Shown here in pieces: positions 18,484 to 31,184 of a stretch of 64,000 nucleotides of DNA (position 1 is the first letter of the stretch; every line of letters begins with the position of its first letter). A program made the position numbers and the translations under genes. Origin of the DNA: Pseudomonadales bacterium (lineage in GTDB: Bacteria > Pseudomonadota > Gammaproteobacteria > Pseudomonadales > UBA5518); NCBI GenBank assembly GCA_022072145.1, contig JAJVIG010000009.1, positions 20,038 through 84,037 on the forward strand. Direction: 5' to 3'. The notes under the pieces were generated by a model. That model saw nothing but the letters and a program-made list of their open reading frames with translations, was not told the DNA's origin and ran no database searches.

Positions 18484-20844
18484 ATGAAAACGATCGACAC
18501 GCTGCACCTGACATCCCTGGTGGCAGCCGGTGTGCTGGCCTGGCCGACGATCACGGCCGCACAGGACACCGGTGGCTTCGCGCTCGAGGAAATCGTCGTT
18601 ACGGCGCGCAAACGCGAGGAAAGCCTGCAGGACGCGCCAGTGGCCGTGTCGGCCTATACGAACTACGAGCTCAAGGTCAGGAACATCACCTCGACCGATC
18701 GTCTGGCCGACGTCACACCGAACCTGACCTTCGATTCGCATGCGCCTGGATCCGGCAGCAACTCGGCGTCGCAGATATTCATCCGCGGCATCGGTCAGAC
18801 CGACTTCACGGCGGTCACCGATCCCGGGGTCGGGCTGTACGTGGACGGCGTCTACTATGCGCGCTCGATCGGAGGCGCGTTCGATTTCCTGGACGTCGAG
18901 CGTATCGAGATCCTCCGCGGTCCACAGGGAACCCTGTTCGGTCGCAACACCATCGGCGGCGCCGTTTCCATCCACACGCGTCGGCCGGGCGAGGAGTTCG
19001 GCGGCAGTGTCGAGGCCGAGATCGGCAGCGACGCGATGCGCAACATCGCGCTCGATCTCGATGTCCCGATCCTCGACACGCTGCTCGGCAAGATCACGCT
19101 GGCGAGCCGCAAGCGCGACGGCTATGTCGATCGCGTGTTCGACGGCAAGGAACTCGGAGACGACGATTCCTTGTCGGGACGTCTGGCAGTGCAGTGGCGC
19201 CCCACCGATTCGTTCGAGCTGTTCTTCGCCATGGATGGCATCAAGGAGCGCGAACAGGGATCGCCCTCGGTCTCGCTGGGCTTGAACGATCTGCAGGCCT
19301 TCGCGCACGTGACGAATATCCAGATTCCGGCCTGCGTCTCGTTCGGCCGGCCCCCGGCCCCGCCGCTCGGCACCGGAGGAGACCCGGATTGCGTGAACTT
19401 CACGAGGTTCAAGGACAAGTACGAATCCGGGGGAACCGGTGAAGTCGCCTCCGAGCTCGACTACTGGGGCGCCAGCCTGACCGCGAGCTGGGACGTCGGC
19501 GAGACGCTGAACATCAAGTCGATCACGGCGTATCGCGACATGGATTCGTATTCGGCGCGTGATGGCGACAATACTCCGTACCGGATATTCCATACGCAGG
19601 ATCCGTTCACCCACGAGCAGTGGAGCCAGGAGTTCCAGCTGGGCGGCCGCGCGCTCGACGACCGGCTGACATGGCTGCTCGGTCTCTACTACTTCCAGGA
19701 AGAGGCGGATAACCCCAACCCGGTGCAGTTCCCGCTGCCGTACGTGGGGGAGTTCGTCAGCGGCGGCCGGACCGACAACGACAACTTCGCGGCATTCGGG
19801 CAGGCCACGTGGGATGCCACCGATCGCCTGCACCTCACTCTGGGTTTGCGCTACACGGACGAAACCAAGCGCTTCTCGGCGTACTCGTTCATTCCCCAGG
19901 GGGCGTACTACATCAAGGGCGGTGCCGGCAGTCCGGCGGTGCGTTTCTACGATTGTCCCACGGGCGCCGAAGCCGGATGCAACGGCATCGCCGGTCGTCG
20001 CTTCACCGCGGGTGACCGGCTGGTGCCGGCGGGCGAGTACGAACGCAAGTTCGACGACTGGACGCCGATGGTCAACGTTGCCTACGACGTGAACGACGAG
20101 GTGATGGTCTACGCCACCTGGTCACAGGGTTTCAAGAGCGGTGGCTTCGATCAGCGCTACAACGAAGACTTCCTCGATGGCCCGACCTCCTTCGAACCCG
20201 AAACGGCGACCACCCGGGAACTGGGAATGAAGTCCACCTGGCTGGACAACCTGCTGCGCCTCAACGTCGCCGCGTTCCTCACCGACTATGAGGACCAGCA
20301 GATCATCGTCAGGGAAGGCTTTGCACCGATCACCTTCAATGCAGGGGAATCGGAGATCAAGGGCCTCGAACTCGAGGCGAGCTTCGTGCCGACCGAGTCC
20401 TGGCTGCTGCAGGCCTCACTGGGCTACATCGATGCGGAGTACACGCGTCTGGACGCGCGGGTACTGAACAACTCGCCGATCACCGAGAAGACCGCCCTCG
20501 CGCAGACGCCGGAGTGGTCGGCCAGCGCCGGTATCGCCTACACGCGGGAACTGCGCGACTGGGGGACGATCACCCCGCGCATCGACTGGTCCTACCGCAG
20601 CGAGTCCTGGAACGACGCGATCAACACGCCGATCCTCCGGCAGGAAGGCTACTACCTGATCAATGCCTCGGTCGCGTTCCTCAGCGTGGATCAGAAGTGG
20701 GAACTCGTGCTGTCCGGACGCAACCTGAACGACGAGGAGTACCTGGCCACCGGACTCTCGGCGCTGGGAACCTCGGCAGCGTTCTCGGAAGGGGTGTTCT
20801 CGCGCGGCTCCGAATGGAGCCTGTCGGCGAAGTACCACTTCTAG
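18484..20844 (+). CDS. TonB-dependent outer-membrane receptor
   Basis: A 786-residue receptor. The signal peptide ends near TITAAQ (about residue 25). A TonB-box-like segment EEIVVTARKREESLQDAPVA follows, then the plug (about 45-165: LFGRNTIGGAVSI, DVERIEILRGPQG) and a 22-strand-type barrel ending in KYHF with a C-terminal aromatic, as outer-membrane insertion requires. The plug type is that of receptors for organic ligands in Sphingomonads and marine gammaproteobacteria (IRGIGQTDFTAVTDPGVGLYVDGVYYAR). GAGAGGAC lies upstream of the ATG. It is the first gene of a set with the sulfatase and GMC dehydrogenase; the ligand is inferred to be the substrate of these enzymes. Confidence 0.9.
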   Translation: MKTIDTLHLTSLVAAGVLAWPTITAAQDTGGFALEEIVVTARKREESLQDAPVAVSAYTNYELKVRNITSTDRLADVTPNLTFDSHAPGSGSNSASQIFIRGIGQTDFTAVTDPGVGLYVDGVYYARSIGGAFDFLDVERIEILRGPQGTLFGRNTIGGAVSIHTRRPGEEFGGSVEAEIGSDAMRNIALDLDVPILDTLLGKITLASRKRDGYVDRVFDGKELGDDDSLSGRLAVQWRPTDSFELFFAMDGIKEREQGSPSVSLGLNDLQAFAHVTNIQIPACVSFGRPPAPPLGTGGDPDCVNFTRFKDKYESGGTGEVASELDYWGASLTASWDVGETLNIKSITAYRDMDSYSARDGDNTPYRIFHTQDPFTHEQWSQEFQLGGRALDDRLTWLLGLYYFQEEADNPNPVQFPLPYVGEFVSGGRTDNDNFAAFGQATWDATDRLHLTLGLRYTDETKRFSAYSFIPQGAYYIKGGAGSPAVRFYDCPTGAEAGCNGIAGRRFTAGDRLVPAGEYERKFDDWTPMVNVAYDVNDEVMVYATWSQGFKSGGFDQRYNEDFLDGPTSFEPETATTRELGMKSTWLDNLLRLNVAAFLTDYEDQQIIVREGFAPITFNAGESEIKGLELEASFVPTESWLLQASLGYIDAEYTRLDARVLNNSPITEKTALAQTPEWSASAGIAYTRELRDWGTITPRIDWSYRSESWNDAINTPILRQEGYYLINASVAFLSVDQKWELVLSGRNLNDEEYLATGLSALGTSAAFSEGVFSRGSEWSLSAKYHF

Positions 20845-20917
20845 CGATCACGCAGGGGTTCGCCGGTATCGATGACCGGCGGACCCGAGGTTTCGGCGAG
20901 CCGGTCAGGAGGTCGGT

Positions 20918-22639
20918 ATGACTGCTCGATACAGCACTCTTCCAACCGGTGTTCGTAGCCAGGCCTGGTGGCGGATCGTGCTTGGAATGGTGGTCCTGTG
21001 CTCGTTGACTGCCTGTGTCGAAAGCAACCGCACGAGCGTGCCGGATGGCGCGGCAGGCGATGCGATCGAGCGTTCCGCCCGGCGCCCGAACCTGCTGGTG
21101 ATCGTGGTCGACGACCTCGGGTATTCGGACCTCGGGGCGTTCGGTGGTGGCGATATCGAGACGCCGGTGCTCGATAGGCTGGCGAACGATGGTGTCAGGC
21201 TGGCGTCGTTCTACACGGCGCCGACCTGCTCGCCGACGCGGGCAGCGTTGTTGACCGGGACCGATCCGCATATCGCCGGACTGGGCAACATGGCCGAGCT
21301 GCTGGCCGACAATCAGCGCGGCAAGCCAGGCCACGAGGGTTATCTGAACGAGCGTGTGGTGTCGGTCGCGACGCTGCTGCGTGAAGCCGGGTACTTCACC
21401 GCGATGACCGGCAAGTGGCATCTGGGCGTGCAACGGCAGCACGGTCCGGCCGCCCACGGGTTCACACGGTCGTTTGCCCTGCTCGATGGCGGTGCCGGTC
21501 ATTTCGACGATACCGGTCTGATGGCGGCCACGCCGGTCGCGCAGTACCGCGAGGACGGTGAGCCTGCCGCCTGGCCGGGTGGCCGGTATTCCTCGGACTT
21601 CTACACCGACAGGATGATCGCCTACCTGCGCGAGAACGCCGGGCGCAAGCCGTTCTTCGCCTATCTCGCCTTCAGCGCCGCGCACTGGCCGCTGCAGGCG
21701 CCGGACGCGCTGATGCGCAAGTATCAGGGACGCTACGACGAGGGATGGGACGTGTTGCGGGATGGGCGTCGTGCGGGACTGCGCCGGGCCGGTTTCGTTG
21801 AGCGGGAGGTCCCGTTCGTTGCGCCGCCGGAATACCGGCCGTGGACGACGCTCGACCCGGGGCAGCAGCGCGTCGAGGCGAGGAAGATGGAAATCTATGC
21901 CGCGATGGTGGACAGCGTCGACCAGAACCTGGGGCGGTTGATGGAAGAGCTGGAGCGCAGCGGCGAGTTGCGCGACACGGTGATCGTGTTCATGTCCGAC
22001 AATGGTGCCGAAGGCACGCCGCTCGAGAAGAGTCCGCTGTTCGGCGACTGGATCGCGCGCTTCGACAATTCGCTCGATAACATGGGCCGTGCCGGATCGT
22101 ACGTGTTCTATGGCCCGAACTGGGCGCATGCGACGACGGCCCCGGGAAGACATTACAAGAGCCATGTGGCGGAAGGCGGGATCCATGCGCCCGCGTTCCT
22201 GTGGCGAGCAGGGCCAGCCGGTCAGGGCGCCATCGCGCGCACTCCGGTCACCGTGATGGACATCGCGCCCACACTGCTGGAACTGGCAGGGGTGGCGCAC
22301 CCGGGATCTCGCGAGGGCCGCGCCATCGCTCCGCTGCGTGGCCGCAGCCTTGGGCCTTTGTTCGAGCAGCCAACTGCCCGCATACATCCTGTCGATGCGG
22401 GGTTCGGTGTGGAGTTGTTTGGAAGGCGGGCGATGCGCGAGGGCGACTGGAAGGCGTTACTCGAGCCGCCACCTTTCGGCAGCGGTCGATGGGAACTGTA
22501 CGATCTGGCGCAGGATCCGGGCGAAGCGCGCGATCTGGCTGCGCAGCAACCGGAACTGCTGCAACGGCTGGTAGGCAGGTGGCGGGAATGGGCGGAAGAG
22601 GTCGGGGTGGTGCTTCCGGAAGGTCAATCGGGTTACTAG
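20918..22639 (+). CDS. Sulfatase lipoprotein (arylsulfatase family)
   Basis: A 573-residue type I sulfatase. A lipoprotein signal with lipobox LTAC (C33) indicates membrane anchoring. Metal ligands are the DD of VIVVDDLGYSD (65-66). The formylglycine site is CSPTRAALLTG with the modifiable Cys104; the usual C-x-P-S-R has Thr in place of Ser, which is common in the arylsulfatase subfamily. The later FMSDNGAEGTP and GGIHAPAFLW segments complete the active site. AGGAGG precedes the ATG closely. A formylglycine-generating enzyme is not encoded in the window. Probable role: hydrolysis of a sulfate ester taken up by the preceding receptor. Confidence 0.92.
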   Translation: MTARYSTLPTGVRSQAWWRIVLGMVVLCSLTACVESNRTSVPDGAAGDAIERSARRPNLLVIVVDDLGYSDLGAFGGGDIETPVLDRLANDGVRLASFYTAPTCSPTRAALLTGTDPHIAGLGNMAELLADNQRGKPGHEGYLNERVVSVATLLREAGYFTAMTGKWHLGVQRQHGPAAHGFTRSFALLDGGAGHFDDTGLMAATPVAQYREDGEPAAWPGGRYSSDFYTDRMIAYLRENAGRKPFFAYLAFSAAHWPLQAPDALMRKYQGRYDEGWDVLRDGRRAGLRRAGFVEREVPFVAPPEYRPWTTLDPGQQRVEARKMEIYAAMVDSVDQNLGRLMEELERSGELRDTVIVFMSDNGAEGTPLEKSPLFGDWIARFDNSLDNMGRAGSYVFYGPNWAHATTAPGRHYKSHVAEGGIHAPAFLWRAGPAGQGAIARTPVTVMDIAPTLLELAGVAHPGSREGRAIAPLRGRSLGPLFEQPTARIHPVDAGFGVELFGRRAMREGDWKALLEPPPFGSGRWELYDLAQDPGEARDLAAQQPELLQRLVGRWREWAEEVGVVLPEGQSGY

Positions 22640-22655
22640 ATACGGGAGGGGGTCC

Positions 22656-23228
22656 ATGGCGATCAACCGAAGGGATTTCATCCAGCGCGGTCTTGGTGGT
22701 GCATCGCTCGCGCTGGCGTTCGACATCGGCGGTGGGGTGTTCCTGCTGACGCCCGGGGAGGCGCGCGCGCAGGCCGTGGCGCTGCGCAACCTCGGTGCGG
22801 CGGAGGCGGCGGGGCTCGAGCGTCTGGCCGACGCGCTGCTGCCCGGCGCGGCGGCGGCGGGTCTCACGCATTTCATCGATCACCAGCTGGGGGTGGATCC
22901 GGATGCGTGCCTGCTGATCGCGAAGTACTTCCAGGTGCCGCCGCCGTATGCGGATTTCTACCGCACGGGGCTGGCGGAGTGTGAACGGCTGGCACGCCTG
23001 GAGTCCCCGCAGGGACTCGCCGGTCTCGGCGAGGAGGCGTTGCGGAGCGTGATCCTGGCGATCGGCAAGCCGGGGACGAAGACGGCGGAAGGGTTCGACC
23101 TGTCGCTGTTCTATCTGTGCCTGCGATCGGATGCCGTCGATGTGGTCTACGGCACGCCGGCGGGGTTCGAGAAGCTCAATGTTCCTTACATGGCGCACAT
23201 CGTGCCCCCGGAGGGATGGAATGGCTAA
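22656..23228 (+). CDS. Gluconate 2-dehydrogenase subunit 3-like protein (Tat-exported)
   Basis: A 190-residue small subunit of a membrane-type GMC dehydrogenase. The twin-arginine signal NRRDFIQRGLGGASLALAF is visible at residues 4-22, so it should carry the cofactor-loaded large subunit across the membrane. The remaining protein has the helical pattern of the gluconate 2-dehydrogenase gamma family (ERLADALLPGAAAAGL, FDLSLFYLCLRSDAVDVVYGT). Its TAA stop overlaps the GMC start by 8 bases, which points to coupled translation and a 1:1 complex. Confidence 0.85.
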   Translation: MAINRRDFIQRGLGGASLALAFDIGGGVFLLTPGEARAQAVALRNLGAAEAAGLERLADALLPGAAAAGLTHFIDHQLGVDPDACLLIAKYFQVPPPYADFYRTGLAECERLARLESPQGLAGLGEEALRSVILAIGKPGTKTAEGFDLSLFYLCLRSDAVDVVYGTPAGFEKLNVPYMAHIVPPEGWNG

Positions 23229-24798
23229 GACCATGGACAAAGTGGATGTGGTGGTGGTCGGTGCCGGTGCGGCGGGCAGTGTCTATGCGGCGGTGCTGGC
23301 CGAAGCCGGGCGCAGCGTGCTGGTGCTCGAGCGCGGCGTGGAGCGCCGGCTGCAGGACCTCTACAGCTCGCAGATCTGGGCCCGGCGCCTGAAGTGGGGC
23401 TCGCCGCACGTGGTCGAGGACGGCCCCGACAGCATCTGGTACAACTTCAACGCGGGCCACGGTTTCGGCGGCGCGGCGATCCACCACTACGCCGTGTGGC
23501 CCCGCTACCACCCGGAGGATTTCGAGCTCGCGAGCCGCTACGGCAAGGGGCTGGACTGGCCGTTCGACTACGGCGCGCTGCGTCCCTGGTACGACCTCGT
23601 GCAGAGCGACGTGGGCATGGCCGGCGATGCGCAGCAGGAGGTCTGGCGTCCGCAAGGCGAGCCCTACCCGCTGCCGCCGGTACTGGTGAGCAATCACGGC
23701 CGTGTGCTCGCCCGCGGGTTCGAGCGCCTGGGGATGCGTACGGCGCCGATACCGATGGCGGTGCTGACGCAGCCGTACAAGGGACGGCCGGCGTGCATCT
23801 GGGACGGCTGGTGCGACGCGGGTTGCCCGATCGGCGCGCTGGCCAATCCGCTGGTGGTGTATCTGCCGCGCGCGCAGCAGGCCGGGGCGCGCCTGCAGGG
23901 CAACGCGCACGTGACGCGCGTGCTGCTCGACGACGCCGGCAAACGGGTGGCGGGGGTGGAGTACTTCACGACCGACGGCGAGCGCGTGGTGCAGCCGGCG
24001 GATGCGGTCGTGCTGTGCGCGTTCACGGTGGAGAATTCGCGTGTCCTGCTGAACTCCGCCACGGCGGCGCATCCGCAGGGTCTGGCCAACCGCAGCGGGA
24101 CGGTGGGGCGCTACCTGATGTCGCATCCGGCGGTCTCGGTGTTCGGCAGCTTCGATGAGGACATGCAGAACCATCTGGGGGCCACGGGCGGACAGTTGCT
24201 GTGCCAGGATGCGTTCGCGAAGACCGGGGACCCGCAGGGTGCGTTCGGCAGCCGCCAGTGGGAAATCGGGTTGGCGCTCAAGCCGAACGATCTGCTCGGC
24301 ATCGCGATGTCGCGCCCGGACATCTGGGGGCAGGCGCTGCACGAGTTCATGCGTGAGGGCGCGCGCAGCCTGGGCTCGATGGTGGGTGTGTGCGAGGACG
24401 AGCCGCTGGCGGAGAACCGGATCGCGCTGGCGGATCGCAAGGACCGCTTCGGGATGCCGCTGGCGCGGGTGACGTATCGCACCAGCGACGAAGGCCGCAA
24501 GCTGTGGCAGACCGCGACGCGCGAAGGCGTTGCGCTGTTCAAGGCGGCGGGTGCGAAGGAGGCCTGGCACGGCCCGCAGGCGGGGCAGCACATCATGGGC
24601 GGGACGATCATGGGAGCCGATCCGGCCCGCTCGGTGCTCAACGGCAACGCGCAGAGTCACGACATCCCGAACCTGTTCGTCGGCGGGCCGAGCGTGTTCC
24701 CGACCAGTTCCTCGGTGAACTCCACGTTCACGGCCCATGCGGTGGCGATGAAGTCCGCGCACTACATGGTGAAGCACTGGGGAGAACTGCTTGCGTGA
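23221..24798 (+). CDS. GMC-family FAD-dependent alcohol dehydrogenase, large subunit
   Basis: A 525-residue flavoprotein. The FAD loop VVVVGAGAAGSVYA is at 10-23, followed by VLVLERG; the substrate/FAD C-terminal region contains QHIMGGTIMGADP and the active-site-like NSTFTAHAVAMKSA. It resembles the large subunit of gluconate 2-dehydrogenase and related bacterial alcohol dehydrogenases. The cytochrome c subunit that usually completes these complexes is not adjacent, so the electron acceptor is unclear. The ATG at 23221 lies inside the end of the small-subunit gene. It may oxidise an alcohol released by the sulfatase. Confidence 0.88.
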   Translation: MAKTMDKVDVVVVGAGAAGSVYAAVLAEAGRSVLVLERGVERRLQDLYSSQIWARRLKWGSPHVVEDGPDSIWYNFNAGHGFGGAAIHHYAVWPRYHPEDFELASRYGKGLDWPFDYGALRPWYDLVQSDVGMAGDAQQEVWRPQGEPYPLPPVLVSNHGRVLARGFERLGMRTAPIPMAVLTQPYKGRPACIWDGWCDAGCPIGALANPLVVYLPRAQQAGARLQGNAHVTRVLLDDAGKRVAGVEYFTTDGERVVQPADAVVLCAFTVENSRVLLNSATAAHPQGLANRSGTVGRYLMSHPAVSVFGSFDEDMQNHLGATGGQLLCQDAFAKTGDPQGAFGSRQWEIGLALKPNDLLGIAMSRPDIWGQALHEFMREGARSLGSMVGVCEDEPLAENRIALADRKDRFGMPLARVTYRTSDEGRKLWQTATREGVALFKAAGAKEAWHGPQAGQHIMGGTIMGADPARSVLNGNAQSHDIPNLFVGGPSVFPTSSSVNSTFTAHAVAMKSAHYMVKHWGELLA

Positions 24799-24838
24799 GC
24801 ACCACGTGTCGATGGCGATGGGACCCGCAGGTGCCGGT

Positions 24839-25777
24839 TTACGCTTCCAGGCCGCAGCGCCTGCGCAGGCACTCGATCAGGTACGTCGCGCTGGGCAACA
24901 GCGCATGGGCCTTCAGGCAGGTGATCCCGACCGGTCCGGGGTCGGTGTCCAGCTCCACCGGCAGGACGACGAGACCGCTGGTAGGGCGGTATTCGACGAC
25001 CTTGCGCGGCAAGCCGAGGATGACGAACTTGCCGGTGGCGAGCAGGGCATCGACGGACAGTACCGACAGGGTGTCGATGCGGCGCTGCGGCAGTCTGAGC
25101 TTCCTGTCGAAGAACACCCGCGCGAGTTGCTGGTATGCCAGCGAATGCTCCTTGGGGACGATGCAGTATTCGCGCGCGACTTCTTCCAGCGTGACGCGCC
25201 GGCGTTGTGCGAGCGGGTGGGAATGGTGCGCCGCGACACAGAGCTGGTCGTGATACAGGAGCTCCGTCGTGAACTCCTCGGAGTTCGTGTCGGCCGGCAG
25301 CCGGCCAACGACGAGGTCGAGTTGCCGGTTGCGCAGTGCCTCGATCAGCGCATCGTGATCGCCTTCGGTGATGGAGACGCTGATCCCGGGGTAAGCCTGC
25401 ACCAGATCCGTGACCGCAAGTGCCGAGAGTCCGGCCGCTGCCACCGGCATGGTGCCGAGCGCCACCTTGCCCGTACCGCTGCTGGCCAGTTGGGTGATCT
25501 CCTCGCCGGCAAGCCGTATCTCGCCGAAGATAACCAGCGCGCGCCGGTACAGCACCTGGGCGTATCCCGTCGGCTGGATGCCGCGGCTGTCGCGCTCGAA
25601 GAGCGGCACGCCGAGGGTCGCTTCCAGTTCGTGGATGCTCTTGCTGACGGCCGGTTGCGTCAACGACAGCCGTCGTGCGGCCTCCGCGATGCTGCGTGCC
25701 TCGACGACCGCGATGAACACACGCAGCTCCCGCGTTTTCAGGAGCCTTGGCAAGTTGTCAGCCAGCGACCTGTCCAA
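24839..25777 (-). CDS. LysR family regulator, divergent from gcdH
   Basis: A 312-residue LysR-type regulator. The winged HTH is at about 15-75 ([40 protein letters not shown]), followed by the effector domain. It resembles the GbpR/GcdR-like group. The start is TTG at 25777: no ATG or GTG lies upstream in frame near it, and later starts would cut into the HTH. The 86-base intergenic region is shared with gcdH; LysR proteins beside gcdH control glutarate or lysine degradation in Pseudomonas, so gcdH is the likely target. Confidence 0.87.
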   Translation of the reverse strand: MDRSLADNLPRLLKTRELRVFIAVVEARSIAEAARRLSLTQPAVSKSIHELEATLGVPLFERDSRGIQPTGYAQVLYRRALVIFGEIRLAGEEITQLASSGTGKVALGTMPVAAAGLSALAVTDLVQAYPGISVSITEGDHDALIEALRNRQLDLVVGRLPADTNSEEFTTELLYHDQLCVAAHHSHPLAQRRRVTLEEVAREYCIVPKEHSLAYQQLARVFFDRKLRLPQRRIDTLSVLSVDALLATGKFVILGLPRKVVEYRPTSGLVVLPVELDTDPGPVGITCLKAHALLPSATYLIECLRRRCGLEA

Positions 25778-25863
25778 GAGATTATCGACCCGTACCGGCG
25801 GCAGTGTCCGCCACAGCGTTTTTTCGCACTATAGACCAGCGTGACCTGGAAGGAGCAAATGGC

Positions 25864-27045
25864 ATGACATCGCCCGGCTGGGCCAGCTTCGACTGGCAGG
25901 ATCCGTTCCTGATGGCGGCACAGTTCAGCGACGAGGAACGGCTGGTCCGGGAAACGGCGCGTGTCTATGCCGAGGACCGGCTCGCCCCGCGCATTCGCGA
26001 CGCCTACCGCACGGAATCCACCGATCCGGCCATCTTCCGCGAGATGGGCGAACTCGGCCTGCTGGGCTCGACGATCGAGGGCTACGGCTGCCCGGGCGTC
26101 AACTACGTCAGCTACGGCCTCATCGCGCGCGAGATCGAGCGCGTGGACTCCGGTTACCGCTCGATGCTGAGCGTGCAGTCGAGCCTGGTGATGCACCCGA
26201 TCCACGCCTACGGCACCGAGGCGCAGCGCGAAAAATACCTCCCTCGGCTGGCGAGCGGCGAATGGATCGGCTGCTTCGGGCTGACCGAGCCCGATGCCGG
26301 CTCCGACCCGGGCAGCCTGCTCACGCGCGCGCGCCGCGTCGACGGCGGCTACGTGCTGCGCGGAACGAAAACGTGGATCAGCAACGCGCCGCTCGCCGAC
26401 GTGTTCGTCGTGTGGGCGCGCTGCGACGACGAGCGCATTCGCGGCTTCGTGCTCGAGAAGGGAATGAAGGGGCTGTCGGCGCCGAAGATCCAGGGCAAGC
26501 TGAGCCTGCGCGCCTCGATCACCGGGCAGATCGTGATGGAGGACGTGGAGGTCGATGCCGGGCACCTGCTGCCGGGGATCGACGGGCTGAAGGGGCCGTT
26601 CGGCTGCCTGAACAGCGCACGCTACGGCATCGCGTGGGGCGCGCTCGGGGCTGCCGAGGCGTGCTGGCACACGGCGCGGCAATACACGCTGGACCGCCGG
26701 CAGTTCGGCCGGCCGCTGGCGGCGAACCAGCTGATCCAGAAGAAGCTCGCCGACATGCAGACCGAGATCGGCCTGGGACTGCTGGGCTGCCTGCAGGCCG
26801 GGCGGCTGCGCGATGCGGGGCGGCTGGCTCCGGAGGCGATCTCGCTGCTGAAGCGCAACTCCTGCGGCAAGGCGCTGGAGGTGGCGCGCATGGCGCGCGA
26901 CATGCTGGGCGGCAACGGCATCGCGGACGACTACCCGGTGTTCCGCCACATGGCGAACCTGGAGACCGTGAACACCTACGAAGGCGCGCACGACGTGCAT
27001 GCGCTGATCCTCGGGCGGGCGCAGACCGGTATCGCGGCGTTTTGA
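25864..27045 (+). CDS. gcdH: Glutaryl-CoA dehydrogenase
   Basis: A 393-residue acyl-CoA dehydrogenase that oxidises and decarboxylates glutaryl-CoA to crotonyl-CoA in lysine and aromatic degradation. The family-specific pattern is strong: [33 protein letters not shown], the [20 protein letters not shown] segment and the catalytic Glu region [20 protein letters not shown] near the C-terminus. AAGGAG lies about 10 bases before the ATG at 25864. It is divergent from the LysR gene and followed by an esterase 39 bases downstream. Confidence 0.95.
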   Translation: MTSPGWASFDWQDPFLMAAQFSDEERLVRETARVYAEDRLAPRIRDAYRTESTDPAIFREMGELGLLGSTIEGYGCPGVNYVSYGLIAREIERVDSGYRSMLSVQSSLVMHPIHAYGTEAQREKYLPRLASGEWIGCFGLTEPDAGSDPGSLLTRARRVDGGYVLRGTKTWISNAPLADVFVVWARCDDERIRGFVLEKGMKGLSAPKIQGKLSLRASITGQIVMEDVEVDAGHLLPGIDGLKGPFGCLNSARYGIAWGALGAAEACWHTARQYTLDRRQFGRPLAANQLIQKKLADMQTEIGLGLLGCLQAGRLRDAGRLAPEAISLLKRNSCGKALEVARMARDMLGGNGIADDYPVFRHMANLETVNTYEGAHDVHALILGRAQTGIAAF

Positions 27046-27084
27046 TATAGTTCCGACGCAGACCGCGCTCCTCGAGGACTACCG

Positions 27085-28074
27085 ATGACCGACGATCAGC
27101 AGCCCCGCGGCTACGTGGCGCTCGCGGCGCGACGGATACCCTTCCCGCGCTCGATCAGTCCCGATGCGCGGGCGCGTCTCGCGCGCTTCGTGGACGAGGA
27201 CGGCGTGCCGCTGAACCGGTCGCGCTATCCCGCACCCGAGGACTTCGCGGGCTGGCTGGCCGACAAGCAGCGCGGCAACCTGCACATGGAATCGTTGTTG
27301 CCCCAGGGGCGCTCACCGACCACGACGGTCGAGATCGCCGGTTGCGTGGTGCACGTGGCGACGCCGCCTGCGGCGGACCACCGCGTCTATCTGGACATTC
27401 ACGGCGGAGCGTTGATCTACGGCGCAGGCGAATGCTGCCGGCGCGGAGCCAGCCTCGGGGCCGACCAGTTCGGCGTGCGCTGCTACGCCGTCGACTACCG
27501 CACACCGCCCGAACACCCGTACCCGGCCGCGCTCGACGACTGCGTGGCCGTCTACCGCGCGCTGCTCGATCGCCATCGACCCGGGGACATCATCGTTGGT
27601 GGCTCGTCGGCCGGAGGCAACCTCGCGGCGGCGTTGGTGCTGCGTGCGCGCGACGAGGGGCTGCCGTTGCCCGCGGCGCTGATGCTGCGCACGCCGGAGC
27701 TGGACCTGACCGAATCGGGCGACAGCTTCGAGACGAACCGGTTCCTCGACGTGGTGCTGCCCGAACCGCTGATGCCGATCAACCTGCTCTATGCCGGCGG
27801 GCACGATCTGGCGCATCCATACCTGTCGCCGTTGTTCGGCGACTTCAGCCGCGGCTTCCCGCCCACCTTCCTGCAGGCGGGGACGCGCGACCTGTTGCTG
27901 TCCAACGCCGTGCGCATGCATCGGGCGCTGCGGCGCGCGGGTATCCCGGTCGAACTGCACGTGTTCGAGGGCATGCCGCACGGGGGGTTCTTCGGCGCAC
28001 CCGATGACGCGGACATGTACGCGGAAGTGGGGCGTTTCGCCGCGGAGCACTGGGCAGCCAGGCGCGGGGCATGA
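27085..28074 (+). CDS. Alpha/beta hydrolase (hormone-sensitive-lipase-type esterase)
   Basis: A 329-residue esterase. The oxyanion motif is DIHGGALIYGAGE (a variant of HGGG) and the nucleophile elbow is GGSSAGGNLAAA; the acid is likely the Asp of AGTRDLLLSN and the base the His of GMPHGGFFG. It is of the HSL/acetyl-hydrolase group acting on short to medium esters. A TATAGT at 27046-27051, just after the gcdH stop, could give it its own promoter. It is convergent with gcvP; a BIME lies between them. Confidence 0.85.
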   Translation: MTDDQQPRGYVALAARRIPFPRSISPDARARLARFVDEDGVPLNRSRYPAPEDFAGWLADKQRGNLHMESLLPQGRSPTTTVEIAGCVVHVATPPAADHRVYLDIHGGALIYGAGECCRRGASLGADQFGVRCYAVDYRTPPEHPYPAALDDCVAVYRALLDRHRPGDIIVGGSSAGGNLAAALVLRARDEGLPLPAALMLRTPELDLTESGDSFETNRFLDVVLPEPLMPINLLYAGGHDLAHPYLSPLFGDFSRGFPPTFLQAGTRDLLLSNAVRMHRALRRAGIPVELHVFEGMPHGGFFGAPDDADMYAEVGRFAAEHWAARRGA

Positions 28075-28142
28075 GCCGCGTCCCGGCGGTGCTACGACAA
28101 TCGTCGTCCGGCCGATCATGTCCGTGGGTTCGGGCTGCGCCT

Positions 28143-28188
28143 GTAGGTTCGGGCTGCACCCGAACTGTTGTCCGGGCACAGCCCGGAC

Positions 28189-28192
<4 letters not shown>
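28143..28192. repeat. BIME: inverted GTAG-headed REP pair
   Basis: A plus-strand REP at 28143-28165 (GTAGG head, stem TTCGGGC/ACCCGAA type) faces a minus-strand REP at 28169-28192 (stem TCCGGGC/GCCCGGA, reversed GTAG head). A decayed unit with GTGGG head lies just before, at 28124-28142. It occupies the convergent space between the esterase gene and gcvP and may end both transcripts. The reversed head provides the gcvP stop TAG. Confidence 0.9.
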
Positions 28193-31080
<2,888 letters not shown>

Positions 31081-31184
31081 GGCATGGCTCGCGGACTGGG
31101 AGTGACGGGAAGGAGCCCGGAAAGCGCGCTATTTAACCACACGGCCCGTGGACTGCCGATTGCCTGCTGCGGTAAAAAGCGTGC

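Noticed and set aside
20918..22639. Carbohydrate sulfatase of a polysaccharide utilisation locus
   Set aside because: There is no SusD-like protein and no glycoside hydrolase or lyase nearby. The partner enzymes are a GMC dehydrogenase pair.
31081..31184. Glycine riboswitch upstream of gcvP
   Set aside because: The 104-base space is too short for the usual tandem aptamer and shows none of its conserved stems.
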